DNA from: Pseudomonadota bacterium
Lineage (GTDB): Bacteria > Desulfobacterota > Binatia > Binatales > Binataceae
Direction: 5' to 3'
Assembly: GCA_021324855.1 (NCBI GenBank)
Contig: JAJPIG010000031.1
Span: forward strand, 1-64,000
DNA: 64,000 nt
Both the position numbers and the translations under genes were made by a program. Below are positions 34,147-41,504 of the stretch, piece after piece (position 1 is the stretch's first letter; each line of letters begins with the position of its first letter). The notes below the pieces were generated by a model. It had not been told where the DNA came from, made no database searches, and worked only from the letters and a program-made list of their open reading frames with translations.

Positions 34147-34396
34147 GGGGTGCTTTGGCGCTTCATCGTCCATGGCAATCAGATTGCGGCGGGGTTAGTG
34201 GGGCTTACGGGCAGGCATAACACGGTGTGCGTGCATCTATACGGTTGAAGGATTCGGTTGACGGTCGTGTACAGCTTTAGACCCGGGACAAGCAGCATCG
34301 ATAGAACGCCTCGGAGACCATCAGCTTCGCGTCGCAGGGCGCGGCCTCCATTCTGGCGCCCATCGACTGACTTTCCTATGTAGGGCCCTGCACCCG
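34147..34396 (+). ncRNA. ssrS: Candidate 6S RNA between zapA and fau
   Basis: No gene occupies the 263 nt between zapA and the 5-formyltetrahydrofolate cyclo-ligase gene. In many proteobacteria this exact slot holds 6S RNA, which binds the sigma-70 RNA polymerase. The ends can pair (GGGTGC at 34148-34153 with GCACCC at 34390-34395) and a GGCGC/GCGCC pairing lies inside. At about 250 nt it would be longer than typical 6S RNA (about 180-200 nt), and I cannot confirm the central bubble by eye. The call rests mainly on gene order. Confidence 0.38.
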
Positions 34397-34409
34397 CCAT
34401 GGGACGCCC

Positions 34410-35045
34410 GTGGCGGACGACAAGCAATCGCTCAGAAAAATCTTCGCGCAGAGCCGCGAGGCCTTGGACCGCTCGTTTGCGGACCGGCTTGGCGGCCGGA
34501 TTCAGCGCCGGCTGGTCGATTCTGACGTGTATCGGCGGGCGCGCGGCGTCCTGCTCTACGCGGCCCATCGCGGCGAGGTTTCGACCGACGCGATCCTTTC
34601 TGACGCGCGCGCTACGGGGAAGGCGATCTACTATCCGCGCCTGACGTCGGATCGCACGCGAATCGAGATTGTAGCGGTCGACGATCGCGGCGCGCTCGTC
34701 GCAGGCGCCTACGGAATCTTCGAACCGCGCGGGGAAGCGATCGCGAACTTTCACGATGTCGATCGTCTGCTAATTTGCGTTCCCGGACTCGCCTTCAGCC
34801 TCGATGGTCATCGGCTGGGTCGCGGCGGAGGCCATTATGATCGCCTGCTCGCCGCGCTTGCGCCCCCGGCGGTCGCGATCGGACTCGCATATTCATTTCA
34901 ACTGCTCGATGAGCTGCCGACGAAATCTCACGATCGGCGGCTCGATTTCATAGTCACCGAATCCGCCCTGCATCGGATCGGCGCCGACGCGCCCGGGCCG
35001 GCCGATATCGCGGCGGACAAAGGAGGTACCCCCAGGTGGTGTTAG
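34410..35045 (+). CDS. fau: 5-formyltetrahydrofolate cyclo-ligase
   Basis: 211 aa, GTG start. Converts 5-formyl-THF to 5,10-methenyl-THF with ATP. Family features: KIFAQSREAL near the start, VLLYAAHRGEVST, AIYYPRL, AYGIFEPRG, and the ATP-binding LGRGGGHYDRLLA (about 143-155), then FQLLDELPTKSHDRRLDFIVTE. The C-terminal 20 residues overlap the ribosome-binding site and start of rny. Also called ygfA. Confidence 0.92.
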   Translation: MADDKQSLRKIFAQSREALDRSFADRLGGRIQRRLVDSDVYRRARGVLLYAAHRGEVSTDAILSDARATGKAIYYPRLTSDRTRIEIVAVDDRGALVAGAYGIFEPRGEAIANFHDVDRLLICVPGLAFSLDGHRLGRGGGHYDRLLAALAPPAVAIGLAYSFQLLDELPTKSHDRRLDFIVTESALHRIGADAPGPADIAADKGGTPRWC

Positions 35046-36598
35046 TCATAGGTATGGCCCTGGGACTGGCGATCGGCGGCGCGGCGATTTTTCTTTTCAT
35101 GCAAGCGCGAGAGCGCCAACAGGCGGCCGGTGTCGGCGCCGCCGCGGAGAAAGCCGCAGAGCTGATCAAGGATGCCCAGGCGAGATCGGAACTCTTAATC
35201 AAGGAAGCGGAGGTAAAAGCCAAGGATTTGATGATCGGAGCGCGGGCCGACGCAGAGCGCGAAAGCCGCGAACGCCGGCGCGAACTCACCGCGCTTGAAA
35301 GCAAGCTACAGTCTCGCGAAGAGGCTTTCGAGAAACGGGTCGAATCGTTCGAGCGCCGCGAAGCGGATCTGAATCGCCGCGATCAGTCCTTGAAAGCGCG
35401 CGAAAAGCTACTGGACGACAAGGAGGCCGAACGTCAGGCGCTGGTCGATGAAGCGCGCGCCAGGCTCGAAGCGGTTGCCGGTCTCACCCGCGAAGAGGCC
35501 AAACGCAGTCTGATCGATGAGATGGTGGCGCAGGCACGTCATGATGCCGCCAGGCATATCCGCGTGGTCGAGGAAGAGGCGCGCGAGGAGGCCGAGCGGC
35601 GTGCCAAGCGAATCATCTCAATCGCGATCGAGCGGCTCGCAGGCGAGTTCGTCACCGAGCGCACGGTTGCCGTGCTCGCCCTGCCGAGCGACGAGATGAA
35701 GGGACGCATCATCGGCCGCGAGGGCCGCAACATCCGCGCGATCGAAGCCGCCACCGGCGTCGATATCATCATTGATGATACGCCCGAAGCGGTCGTCATC
35801 TCGTGCCACAACCCGATTCGCCGCGAGATTGCGCGGGTCGCGATGGAGCAGCTCATTTCGGATGGCCGCATCCATCCGGGCCGCATCGAGGAGGTGGTGC
35901 GCAAGGCCGAACAGCGGGTCGAGGAATCGATTCGCGAGGCCGGCCAGCGCGCGATCCTCGAGGTCGGCGTCCACGGGGTTCATCCGGAGCTGGTCAAACT
36001 GCTCGGGATGCTCAAGTATCGATACAGCTACGCGCAGAATGTGCTGACCCATTCGATCGAGGCGGCGTTCATCTGCGGCGCGATGGCGGCGGAGCTGGGG
36101 CTCAACGAGAAGCAGGCGCGGCGCGCGGCGCTGCTGCATGATATCGGGAAGGCGCTGACCCACGAGATCGAGGGATCGCACGCGCTGATCGGTGGCGAGC
36201 TGGCGCGCAAGTACGGCGAGTCGGCCAAGATCGTCAACGCCATTGCGGCTCATCACGAGGAAGTCAAGGCCGAGACCATCCTGGCGCCGCTGGTCGATGC
36301 GGCCGATGCGCTGTCGGGCGCGCGGCCGGGCGCGCGGCGCGAGGTGCTGGAGAGTTACGTCAAGCGGCTAGAAGATCTCGAGGCGATCGCGAAGTCGTTC
36401 CGCGGGGTCGACAAATGCTTCGCGGTGCAGGCGGGGCGCGAGATGCGGGTCATCGTCGAGCCGAACCAGGTTTCGGACGATGACGCTGTGATGCTGGCGC
36501 GCGACGTGGCGAAGAAGATCGAGACGGATATGACCTATCCGGGCCAGATCAAGGTGACGGTGATTCGTGAGACCCGCGCGACGGAGGTCGCGCGCTAA
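35036..36598 (+). CDS. rny: Ribonuclease Y
   Basis: 520 aa. N-terminal membrane helix (VIGMALGLAIGGAAIFLFM), coiled coil of about 150 residues, KH domain (EMKGRIIGREGRNIRAIEAATGVDIIIDD) and HD domain with HSIEAAF and LLHDIGKAL. Membrane-bound endonuclease that starts mRNA decay. GTG start nine bases after a perfect AAAGGAGG; a second GTG follows directly. Both RNase Y and an RNase E/G protein are encoded in this window, a less common pairing. Confidence 0.96.
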   Translation: MVLVIGMALGLAIGGAAIFLFMQARERQQAAGVGAAAEKAAELIKDAQARSELLIKEAEVKAKDLMIGARADAERESRERRRELTALESKLQSREEAFEKRVESFERREADLNRRDQSLKAREKLLDDKEAERQALVDEARARLEAVAGLTREEAKRSLIDEMVAQARHDAARHIRVVEEEAREEAERRAKRIISIAIERLAGEFVTERTVAVLALPSDEMKGRIIGREGRNIRAIEAATGVDIIIDDTPEAVVISCHNPIRREIARVAMEQLISDGRIHPGRIEEVVRKAEQRVEESIREAGQRAILEVGVHGVHPELVKLLGMLKYRYSYAQNVLTHSIEAAFICGAMAAELGLNEKQARRAALLHDIGKALTHEIEGSHALIGGELARKYGESAKIVNAIAAHHEEVKAETILAPLVDAADALSGARPGARREVLESYVKRLEDLEAIAKSFRGVDKCFAVQAGREMRVIVEPNQVSDDDAVMLARDVAKKIETDMTYPGQIKVTVIRETRATEVAR

Positions 36599-36608
36599 GA
36601 TAATGGGC

Positions 36609-36634
36609 GGGCGCGCGCCATCCGGCGCGTGCCC
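36609..36634 (+). other. Hairpin between rny and small coiled-coil gene
   Basis: GC-rich stem of 11 pairs (one G-T/G-U) with a 4-nt loop in the 91-nt gap. No U-run, so not a clear intrinsic terminator. Confidence 0.4.
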
Positions 36635-36689
36635 GCTGCTCGCAGCAGGCGCATGAAAGCGGCTGGGCGATGACGCGAAGGGGGAGTCC

Positions 36690-36911
36690 GTGCTGCGTCG
36701 TTTGAACAATCCCGATCGGGATCGAGAAGGGGCTGACGAGCCGAAACGGACGATGCGAAAAAAGGGCGACGATCTTAACCGGTTGGTGGAATCCGTCCGC
36801 GGATTCGCCGACTACCTCGACTATTTGCGCCAGAACATGATGCGCATGCAGCGCATCCAAGCCGACCTCCAGAAACGTGTCGCAAAGCTGGAAAAGAACC
36901 TGCGCCAGTAA
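36690..36911 (+). CDS. Small charged coiled-coil protein
   Basis: 73 aa, GTG start four bases after GGGGGAG. Basic N-terminus (RRLNNPDRDREGADEPKRTMRKK) and a C-terminal helix (NRLVESVRGFADYLDYLRQNMMRMQRIQADLQKRVAKLEKNL). No family recognised. Good ribosome-binding site and operon position after rny support it as real. Confidence 0.55.
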   Translation: MLRRLNNPDRDREGADEPKRTMRKKGDDLNRLVESVRGFADYLDYLRQNMMRMQRIQADLQKRVAKLEKNLRQ

Positions 36912-36965
36912 CGCGGTCCCAAGCGGAAGATTCGGCTGCCGGCTGACGTATGGCGATGAAGAAAA

Positions 36966-36999
36966 ACGGGCCTTCACCGCCTGCGCGGTGAAGGCCCGT
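36966..36999 (-). terminator. Rho-independent terminator of the secreted-protein gene
   Basis: Perfect 15-bp GC-rich stem with a 4-nt loop (arms 36966-36980 and 36985-36999). On the minus strand the stem is followed by a run of five T, and it begins 22 nt after the stop of the gene at 37022. On the plus strand no U-run follows. Confidence 0.85.
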
Positions 37000-37021
37000 G
37001 ACCGGCTTTCGATCGAGCGGA

Positions 37022-37633
37022 CTACTCGGTCACCAGACCGGTGAACTTGAGCGATATCTCCGAAGTGCTCTTCGATAATGAACCTGTCCAGGTTCCCCAT
37101 CCGGACGCCGGCGGAGTTGGCGCCTCAGTGTCTGAAATACCCCAGCCGCCGGTCAGGACGTCGCCGACGTTGTTACCGCCCGGATTCTTTTTGCTGATCC
37201 CGGCCACTTTCTTGCAGCCGATCCCGATGAGGTTAATCGTCTTCGTTTCGCTCTGAGAAGTGTCGACCAGGACCCCAGTAAGGACATCGCATCGGCCGTT
37301 TGGTCCCGACCCGACCGTGGGTTCGGTCACGGGATCGATATTCGGATCGAGGGTTACAAAAAGGGAGGTAACCGTCTGCTTGCCCTTGTCGAGGTTGCCG
37401 GACACCGTCGATGGGTTGATTTGAAAGCAACTGCAGCCGGTTCCGGCGCATTGGTCAACCCAGCTCGAAAAATTGCACGCGCCGTTGCTCGGATCCACAT
37501 CGCTGTTCGACGCGGGCTGCGCCGTGCCTTTGATGTTGAGCGTCCGCGTGCTGGTGGATGGACCGCCAGCTGCAAGACCTATTCCAGAAGAAATCAGGAG
37601 TACCGAGAAAATCACACCTACGTACCTGCCCAA
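37022..37633 (-). CDS. Secreted Cys-containing protein of unknown function
   Basis: 203 aa. Signal peptide at residues 1-22 (GVIFSVLLISSGIGLAAG). The mature part has seven Cys (in ACNFSSWVDQC, GTGCSCFQ, GRCDV, GIGCKKV), suiting disulfides, and a beta-rich, Gly/Thr/Ser-rich pattern. I do not recognise the family. Start is TTG eight bases after GGAGG; no ATG or GTG precedes the signal peptide in frame. Monocistronic, with its own terminator. Confidence 0.68.
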   Translation of the reverse strand: MGRYVGVIFSVLLISSGIGLAAGGPSTSTRTLNIKGTAQPASNSDVDPSNGACNFSSWVDQCAGTGCSCFQINPSTVSGNLDKGKQTVTSLFVTLDPNIDPVTEPTVGSGPNGRCDVLTGVLVDTSQSETKTINLIGIGCKKVAGISKKNPGGNNVGDVLTGGWGISDTEAPTPPASGWGTWTGSLSKSTSEISLKFTGLVTE

Positions 37634-37817
37634 TCTAAGCGCCTCCTTTTTTTGGCCGTCTTCGACGGCTTCTTAATGTCGCGTAAGCGTACTCAACCGG
37701 CGGGTACAAATTCAATAAGCCAGCCAGGGACCTGTACCACAACTTCGATTACATCATGATGACGGCCACTTTACCGGCTGCGATGGCGAGCGCTATGATT
37801 CGAATCGCGTAAGCAAG

Positions 37818-38363
37818 ATGCCGACGAATCGCGAAGTCCTCGACACCACCATCGCGCTAGAGCGCGAGAGCATGGCGATTTATGCGCGGTTCGCGAGGAT
37901 TTTTGCCGCCGACCAGAACCTGCACGAGTTCTGGTTTGGGATGGCTCGCGATGAGGCGCGTCATGTCGGCGCGCTCCATCTGGTCGCAACCGTGCTGGAG
38001 CTCGAAGACCAGCTCGATCGCCCCAGTCCGGTCGCGATGCGTGACGCGACGGTCCGCCGCGTGCGCGAGCTGATGGAAAGTTCCGGGCGCGACGACGACG
38101 CGCAGATTTCAATCGAGCGGGCGCTGAAAACCGCGCTCGAAGTCGAGGAGACCGAGCTTGAGGACCTGGTCAGCGATCTGCTGAAAGCGCTGCAGAAACG
38201 CGACGAATACGAAAGCTGCCTGCGGATGCTGGTGCACGATCTCGGCGAGCTGAGCTACATGATCGAGCAGCACTGCCAGGACCCGGCGATGCTCCAACGA
38301 TGCGACGCGCTCGTGAATCGCCACGCCGAGAGCCTCTGCGCCAAGGCCGCTGCGCACTCCTGA
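37818..38363 (+). CDS. Ferritin-like/rubrerythrin-type helical protein
   Basis: 181 aa, all helical. First helix ALERESMAIYARFARIF with a Glu ligand position; second DEARHVGALHLVATVL with an ExxH motif (E42-A-R-H45); a later VEETELEDLVSDLLKALQ helix may give the second Glu set, though a clear second ExxH is missing. Possibly a di-iron protein of the rubrerythrin group, without the rubredoxin domain. Its function cannot be read from sequence. Confidence 0.6.
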   Translation: MPTNREVLDTTIALERESMAIYARFARIFAADQNLHEFWFGMARDEARHVGALHLVATVLELEDQLDRPSPVAMRDATVRRVRELMESSGRDDDAQISIERALKTALEVEETELEDLVSDLLKALQKRDEYESCLRMLVHDLGELSYMIEQHCQDPAMLQRCDALVNRHAESLCAKAAAHS

Positions 38364-38575
38364 TCGCGCCGGTTTAACCGCGCCAACACACACCGCCCGT
38401 CTAATGGCAAATCTGCTTGAACTAATTTCCTAGAACGTGTTAAAGGCTTATCGTGCCGTCATTCCGAAGCGGCTTGAAGGCAATGGTGAGGTGAAGCGAA
38501 TGCGGCTGCGAAAATATTGACGTTAACTATTGCGACGGATGTGGGAGTTCCCGAGTCCTTAAGGGAGAGGGAGCA

Positions 38576-39715
38576 ATGGCCTCCTTAATCGATTGTCGCG
38601 GCGTACAGTTCCATTTAGGCGATCATGTCCGAGTAGGGCGCGAGCCAGACAACGACCTGGTTATTGCCGACGACGACACAGTTTCCGGACATCATGCGCT
38701 TATAATCCGAAAGGGCGACAAGTATTTTATCCGCGACTTGGAAAGCAAAAATGGGATTTTACTTAGAGGAGAAAGAGTGAACGGCGGCCTTACATTAGAT
38801 GACGGCGATTCGATCCAAATAGGCAGACATACATACACCTTCCAGCAAGTTTCTTCAGACATTTTGAGGCGACCTGTTGTATCCCTTCCCGTTTTAAGCA
38901 ACCAAACTGTTGGGGGCGTGTCTTCGCCTTGGTCGGTCTGGGTGATGGAACTCTGGAATCTGACCCCCGAACAGAAATTCAAGTACCTAACGGTACTGGC
39001 CTACGTCACGCGCTCGAAAAACACCTTCTCGGCTGAGGATGTGGCTCTTTTCTACCATAATTTCACCGCAATGAATCTTCTTCCTGATGAACGGCACGCA
39101 TTCGTTCGGGACTTCTTAATCTCTGAACACAGCCTTACGCCACCGGAGCTTCCCCGGATAGACACTCAACTTGGGCGATTTGTGTTCCTAGCACAAGTTT
39201 TACGAGTGGCTATCGGGTGCGATGCTACTGCTGAAGCGTACGTGTCTGAACTTGCGATGGAATTTGGTTTTGAACCCAGTCTGACGGAAGCAATTGTGGC
39301 AAGAGTCAAAAATACCTCGTTTTTTGATTGGCTACAATGGATTCTTGATGGAGCCTGCATCTATTGTGCGTATGACGAAGGTGGATTCAAGGAAGCGGTC
39401 AAAGAATTAAAAGAGCGACAGGTGATCTCTGACATGCGCGATAAGCTCGGCGGTCCAGCCAAAATAACGCGGCAGCCCGTCGAAATAGCACGCATGCTGA
39501 AGCGACGTTGGGATAAGGCAGCAGATCGGATTCACGACGAAGTAGCCGGAAGGGTAACGGGTGACCCTGTCAGCTTCCAAAAGGCCTACGCGAGTAGACT
39601 CAAGAACGATTTAATTTGGCTACAGCATGGCCCAAGGTTTGAGAGGTCGTCTACTCGAAAGCGACGCGAAAGGCTGAAGGATGTAGTTGAATCGCTGAGT
39701 CTAATCTCCAAATGA
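38576..39715 (+). CDS. FHA-domain protein with uncharacterised C-terminal region
   Basis: 379 aa. Residues 1-90 are a forkhead-associated domain (VRVGREPDNDLVIADDDTVSGHHALI, then DLESKNGILLRGERV), which binds phosphothreonine peptides. Residues about 130-260 form a helical region that may be TerB-like (KYLTVLAYVTRSKNTFSAEDVALF). The rest, to 379, is helical and basic (KRRWDKAADRIHDEV). Ribosome-binding site GGGAGAGGGAG before ATG. Codon use is more AT-rich than in neighbouring core genes, a sign of an acquired segment. Confidence 0.75.
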   Translation: MASLIDCRGVQFHLGDHVRVGREPDNDLVIADDDTVSGHHALIIRKGDKYFIRDLESKNGILLRGERVNGGLTLDDGDSIQIGRHTYTFQQVSSDILRRPVVSLPVLSNQTVGGVSSPWSVWVMELWNLTPEQKFKYLTVLAYVTRSKNTFSAEDVALFYHNFTAMNLLPDERHAFVRDFLISEHSLTPPELPRIDTQLGRFVFLAQVLRVAIGCDATAEAYVSELAMEFGFEPSLTEAIVARVKNTSFFDWLQWILDGACIYCAYDEGGFKEAVKELKERQVISDMRDKLGGPAKITRQPVEIARMLKRRWDKAADRIHDEVAGRVTGDPVSFQKAYASRLKNDLIWLQHGPRFERSSTRKRRERLKDVVESLSLISK

Positions 39716-39786
39716 TGGTCTCACGGCGAGATGCCTTTTTATTGCGGGGTTAGTGGCTAAGAAGATGCACTCGCGAGGGAGGTCTT

Positions 39787-39936
39787 ATGAATTGTTCTTG
39801 CGGAGCAATTGCATATCAGTGCCGACAGTGCGGGCACGTGTGGTGCAGCCGAACCAGTTGCCGAAAGGGTAACTCAAAGCCCCCCGGAACCGGTGCAATC
39901 AACAAGTGCCCGAGATGCTCAGGTTACGCGAAATGA
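39787..39936 (+). CDS. 49-aa zinc-ribbon microprotein
   Basis: ATG four bases after GGAGG. The 49 residues contain eight Cys and one His: CSC at 3-5, CRQCGH at 12-17, C20, C25 and CPRC at 41-44, followed by SGYAK. Pairs at 12/15 and 41/44 fit a zinc ribbon. It is 71 nt downstream of the FHA gene on the same strand. No family recognised. Confidence 0.62.
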   Translation: MNCSCGAIAYQCRQCGHVWCSRTSCRKGNSKPPGTGAINKCPRCSGYAK

Positions 39937-40008
39937 CTAGCACGGCCTATTGTGTTTGGTTGCTTCTGGCATAGGGATCCGATGACACGTCGCGTGCCGG
40001 AGGAACTA

Positions 40009-40098
40009 TCAATAGCCTGAGCATCTCCCCTGTAATCTATTAATAGTAGCCTGAGTCGATATCTGACCGTCGCAGCTTGCGCATTGAATGAGAGCCAT
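40009..40098 (-). pseudogene. Decayed duplicate of zinc-ribbon protein N-terminus
   Basis: A 29-codon frame (MALIQCASCDGQISTQ...) with a perfect GGAGG seven bases before ATG. Its start region, including 17 identical bases across the ATG, matches the start of the zinc-ribbon gene at 40885 (MALIACSNCGHQVSTK). After the first CxxC it loses similarity and stops at RCSGY. Most likely a remnant of a duplication; a functional micropeptide cannot be excluded. Confidence 0.4.
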
Positions 40099-40186
40099 CG
40101 ATCCCCCTCCAATAAACGACTCGGCCGCTGAATCGACCTACCAAGGGCTAATAAGTAGATGTTAGCATTGTGATTGTATTTTCAGC

Positions 40187-40885
40187 TTAAGCGGTGGATC
40201 GGATCGTTCTCCGTGTGTCTCGTATCAGCTTTGCGACCCGTTCCGGGTGACGTATTCCAACAATGATGATGGAGGAGTCGTCCCTCGCCGCCGAAGAGAC
40301 AATTACGTGACCGACCGCAAACAGTCTGGCCCAAAAGCCAAACCCTACATCAACGGCACGTATGTCTTGAATTTCAATTTCGCGCTTCGATCTCGCAACG
40401 ATCCCCCTCGATTCCGTGATTCGGCTCGTCGTTATAACCCAGTAACGATTCTTTCGCCAGCTACAAAGAAGCCAGGCCCAGGAGCCGGCAACAAAAACGC
40501 ACACGCCGCCAAAGACCTGCCCGCTCAGATCCGGAAAGTTCGCTAACATTACGCTCACGCCAAACAAAACGTAGAGCAATATAAAGCAGAGCTGAAAACT
40601 GTAGGCCCGCCATGATGGATGAATTCTCAATAGTTCTGGTTCGTCCGTGTATTCCTCCTCGGTCAAATTCGAAAACCCTGATGAACGTGACCGGGCTTGC
40701 AAATTGTCCTCAGGACTGGCTTCATCCTGTGATGTACCGCACGCGGGACACCTCTTTTCCCTCTTGCCAAATGGATTCCCGCACCTTGTGCAAAATCGAA
40801 ATTGCGGAGGCGTCCCGCATTCAGGGCAGCGCGGAGCTTTGGTCGATACTTGATGACCGCAATTCGAACAGGCGATGAGAGCCAT
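40187..40885 (-). CDS. Zinc-ribbon and PH-like domain membrane protein
   Basis: 232 aa from the ATG behind GAGGTGG. Two N-terminal zinc ribbons (CSNCGHQ ... CPECG; CTRCGNPF ... CPACG, residues about 5-52), two membrane helices (about 92-135), then a YdbS-like bPH2 domain (YWVITTSRITESRGIVARSKREIEIQDIRAVDV) ending in a VIVSSAARDDSSIIIVGIRHPERVAKLI pattern. bPH2 proteins sit at the inner membrane; role unknown. Confidence 0.78.
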   Translation of the reverse strand: MALIACSNCGHQVSTKAPRCPECGTPPQFRFCTRCGNPFGKREKRCPACGTSQDEASPEDNLQARSRSSGFSNLTEEEYTDEPELLRIHPSWRAYSFQLCFILLYVLFGVSVMLANFPDLSGQVFGGVCVFVAGSWAWLLCSWRKNRYWVITTSRITESRGIVARSKREIEIQDIRAVDVGFGFWARLFAVGHVIVSSAARDDSSIIIVGIRHPERVAKLIRDTRRTIRSTA

Positions 40886-41289
40886 CGATCCACCTCGGGA
40901 GCTCGACTGGCGAAATTCTACAAAAGCCAAGAGCATTAATTCAAGAGAAAACGAGCCTAATTGCGTTTAAAGGTGTCAACGTCAACTAATAACAGAAGGC
41001 TTGCCGGTTGTCCGTGATTCCCATCGGCCGTCCGCCTCCCTTGCAGAGCGCGCGATCGATATATCTTTGGATGCTAGCCGTGGTGCCGCCTCGCAGTTGG
41101 ATCATGCTGATATTCAACGCGACAGCCATCGGCGTTGCTCTCTTGCCCCGCGAGCGAATTCTTGGCTGGGCGCGTGTGAGACCGTCCGTTGGGGTGAGCC
41201 TTCTCATGTCTGCCCTGTGTTCTGCAGCAGGCTTGGTTTGGCCCGTCCTTGACAGTGGGCGCGGGAACGTAAATCCTTATTTTCCGCGC
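40886..41289. other. Intergenic region upstream of tRNA genes
   Basis: About 404 bp. Short frames cross it in both directions but have no ribosome-binding site or recognisable protein. Its 3' end carries the tRNA promoter candidate. Confidence 0.4.
41249..41275 (+). promoter_or_regulatory. Promoter candidate for tRNA-Gln/tRNA-Glu
   Basis: Perfect TTGACA (41249-41254) with TAAATC (41270-41275) at a short 15-nt spacing, ending 15 bases before the tRNA-Gln 5' end. Confidence 0.45.
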
Positions 41290-41365
41290 TGAGGAGTCGG
41301 CTAATTGGCAAGCCACCTGACTCTGGATCAGGCGATTGGAGGTTCGAGTCCTCCCTCCTCAGCCA
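41290..41365 (+). tRNA. tRNA-Gln (anticodon CTG)
   Basis: 76 nt. Acceptor stem TGAGGAG (41290-41296) pairs fully with CTCCTCA (41355-41361); discriminator G and encoded CCA follow. The anticodon stem CCTGA/TCAGG encloses loop CTCTGGA, giving anticodon CTG. T-arm GGAGG TTCGAGT CCTCC. Confidence 0.95.
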
Positions 41366-41379
41366 ACGCTTCCGAGGGT

Positions 41380-41454
41380 GGTCCCATCGTCTAGGGGTTA
41401 GGACACCGGCCTCTCACGTCGGGAACGCGGGTTCGAATCCCGCTGGGATCACCA
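41380..41454 (+). tRNA. tRNA-Glu (anticodon CTC)
   Basis: 75 nt. Acceptor GGTCCCA (41380-41386) pairs with TGGGATC (one G-T/G-U pair), discriminator A, encoded CCA. Anticodon stem CCGGC/GTCGG with loop CTCTCAC gives anticodon CTC. T-arm GCGGG TTCGAAT CCCGC. Fourteen bases after tRNA-Gln, so probably one transcript. Confidence 0.95.
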
Positions 41455-41504
41455 AAGCTTTTCTAAGGGTCATGACCTCCATCGGCTGCCAAGCGCGCTC
41501 CGCA

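Noticed and set aside
38388-38401. 14-nt match to the universal 16S rRNA segment ACACACCGCCCGTC
   Set aside because: No further rRNA similarity on either side; taken as chance in a short intergenic region.
41008-41292. 94-codon frame just upstream of tRNA-Gln
   Set aside because: It ends inside the tRNA 5' end, covers the tRNA promoter candidate and has no ribosome-binding site or family resemblance.
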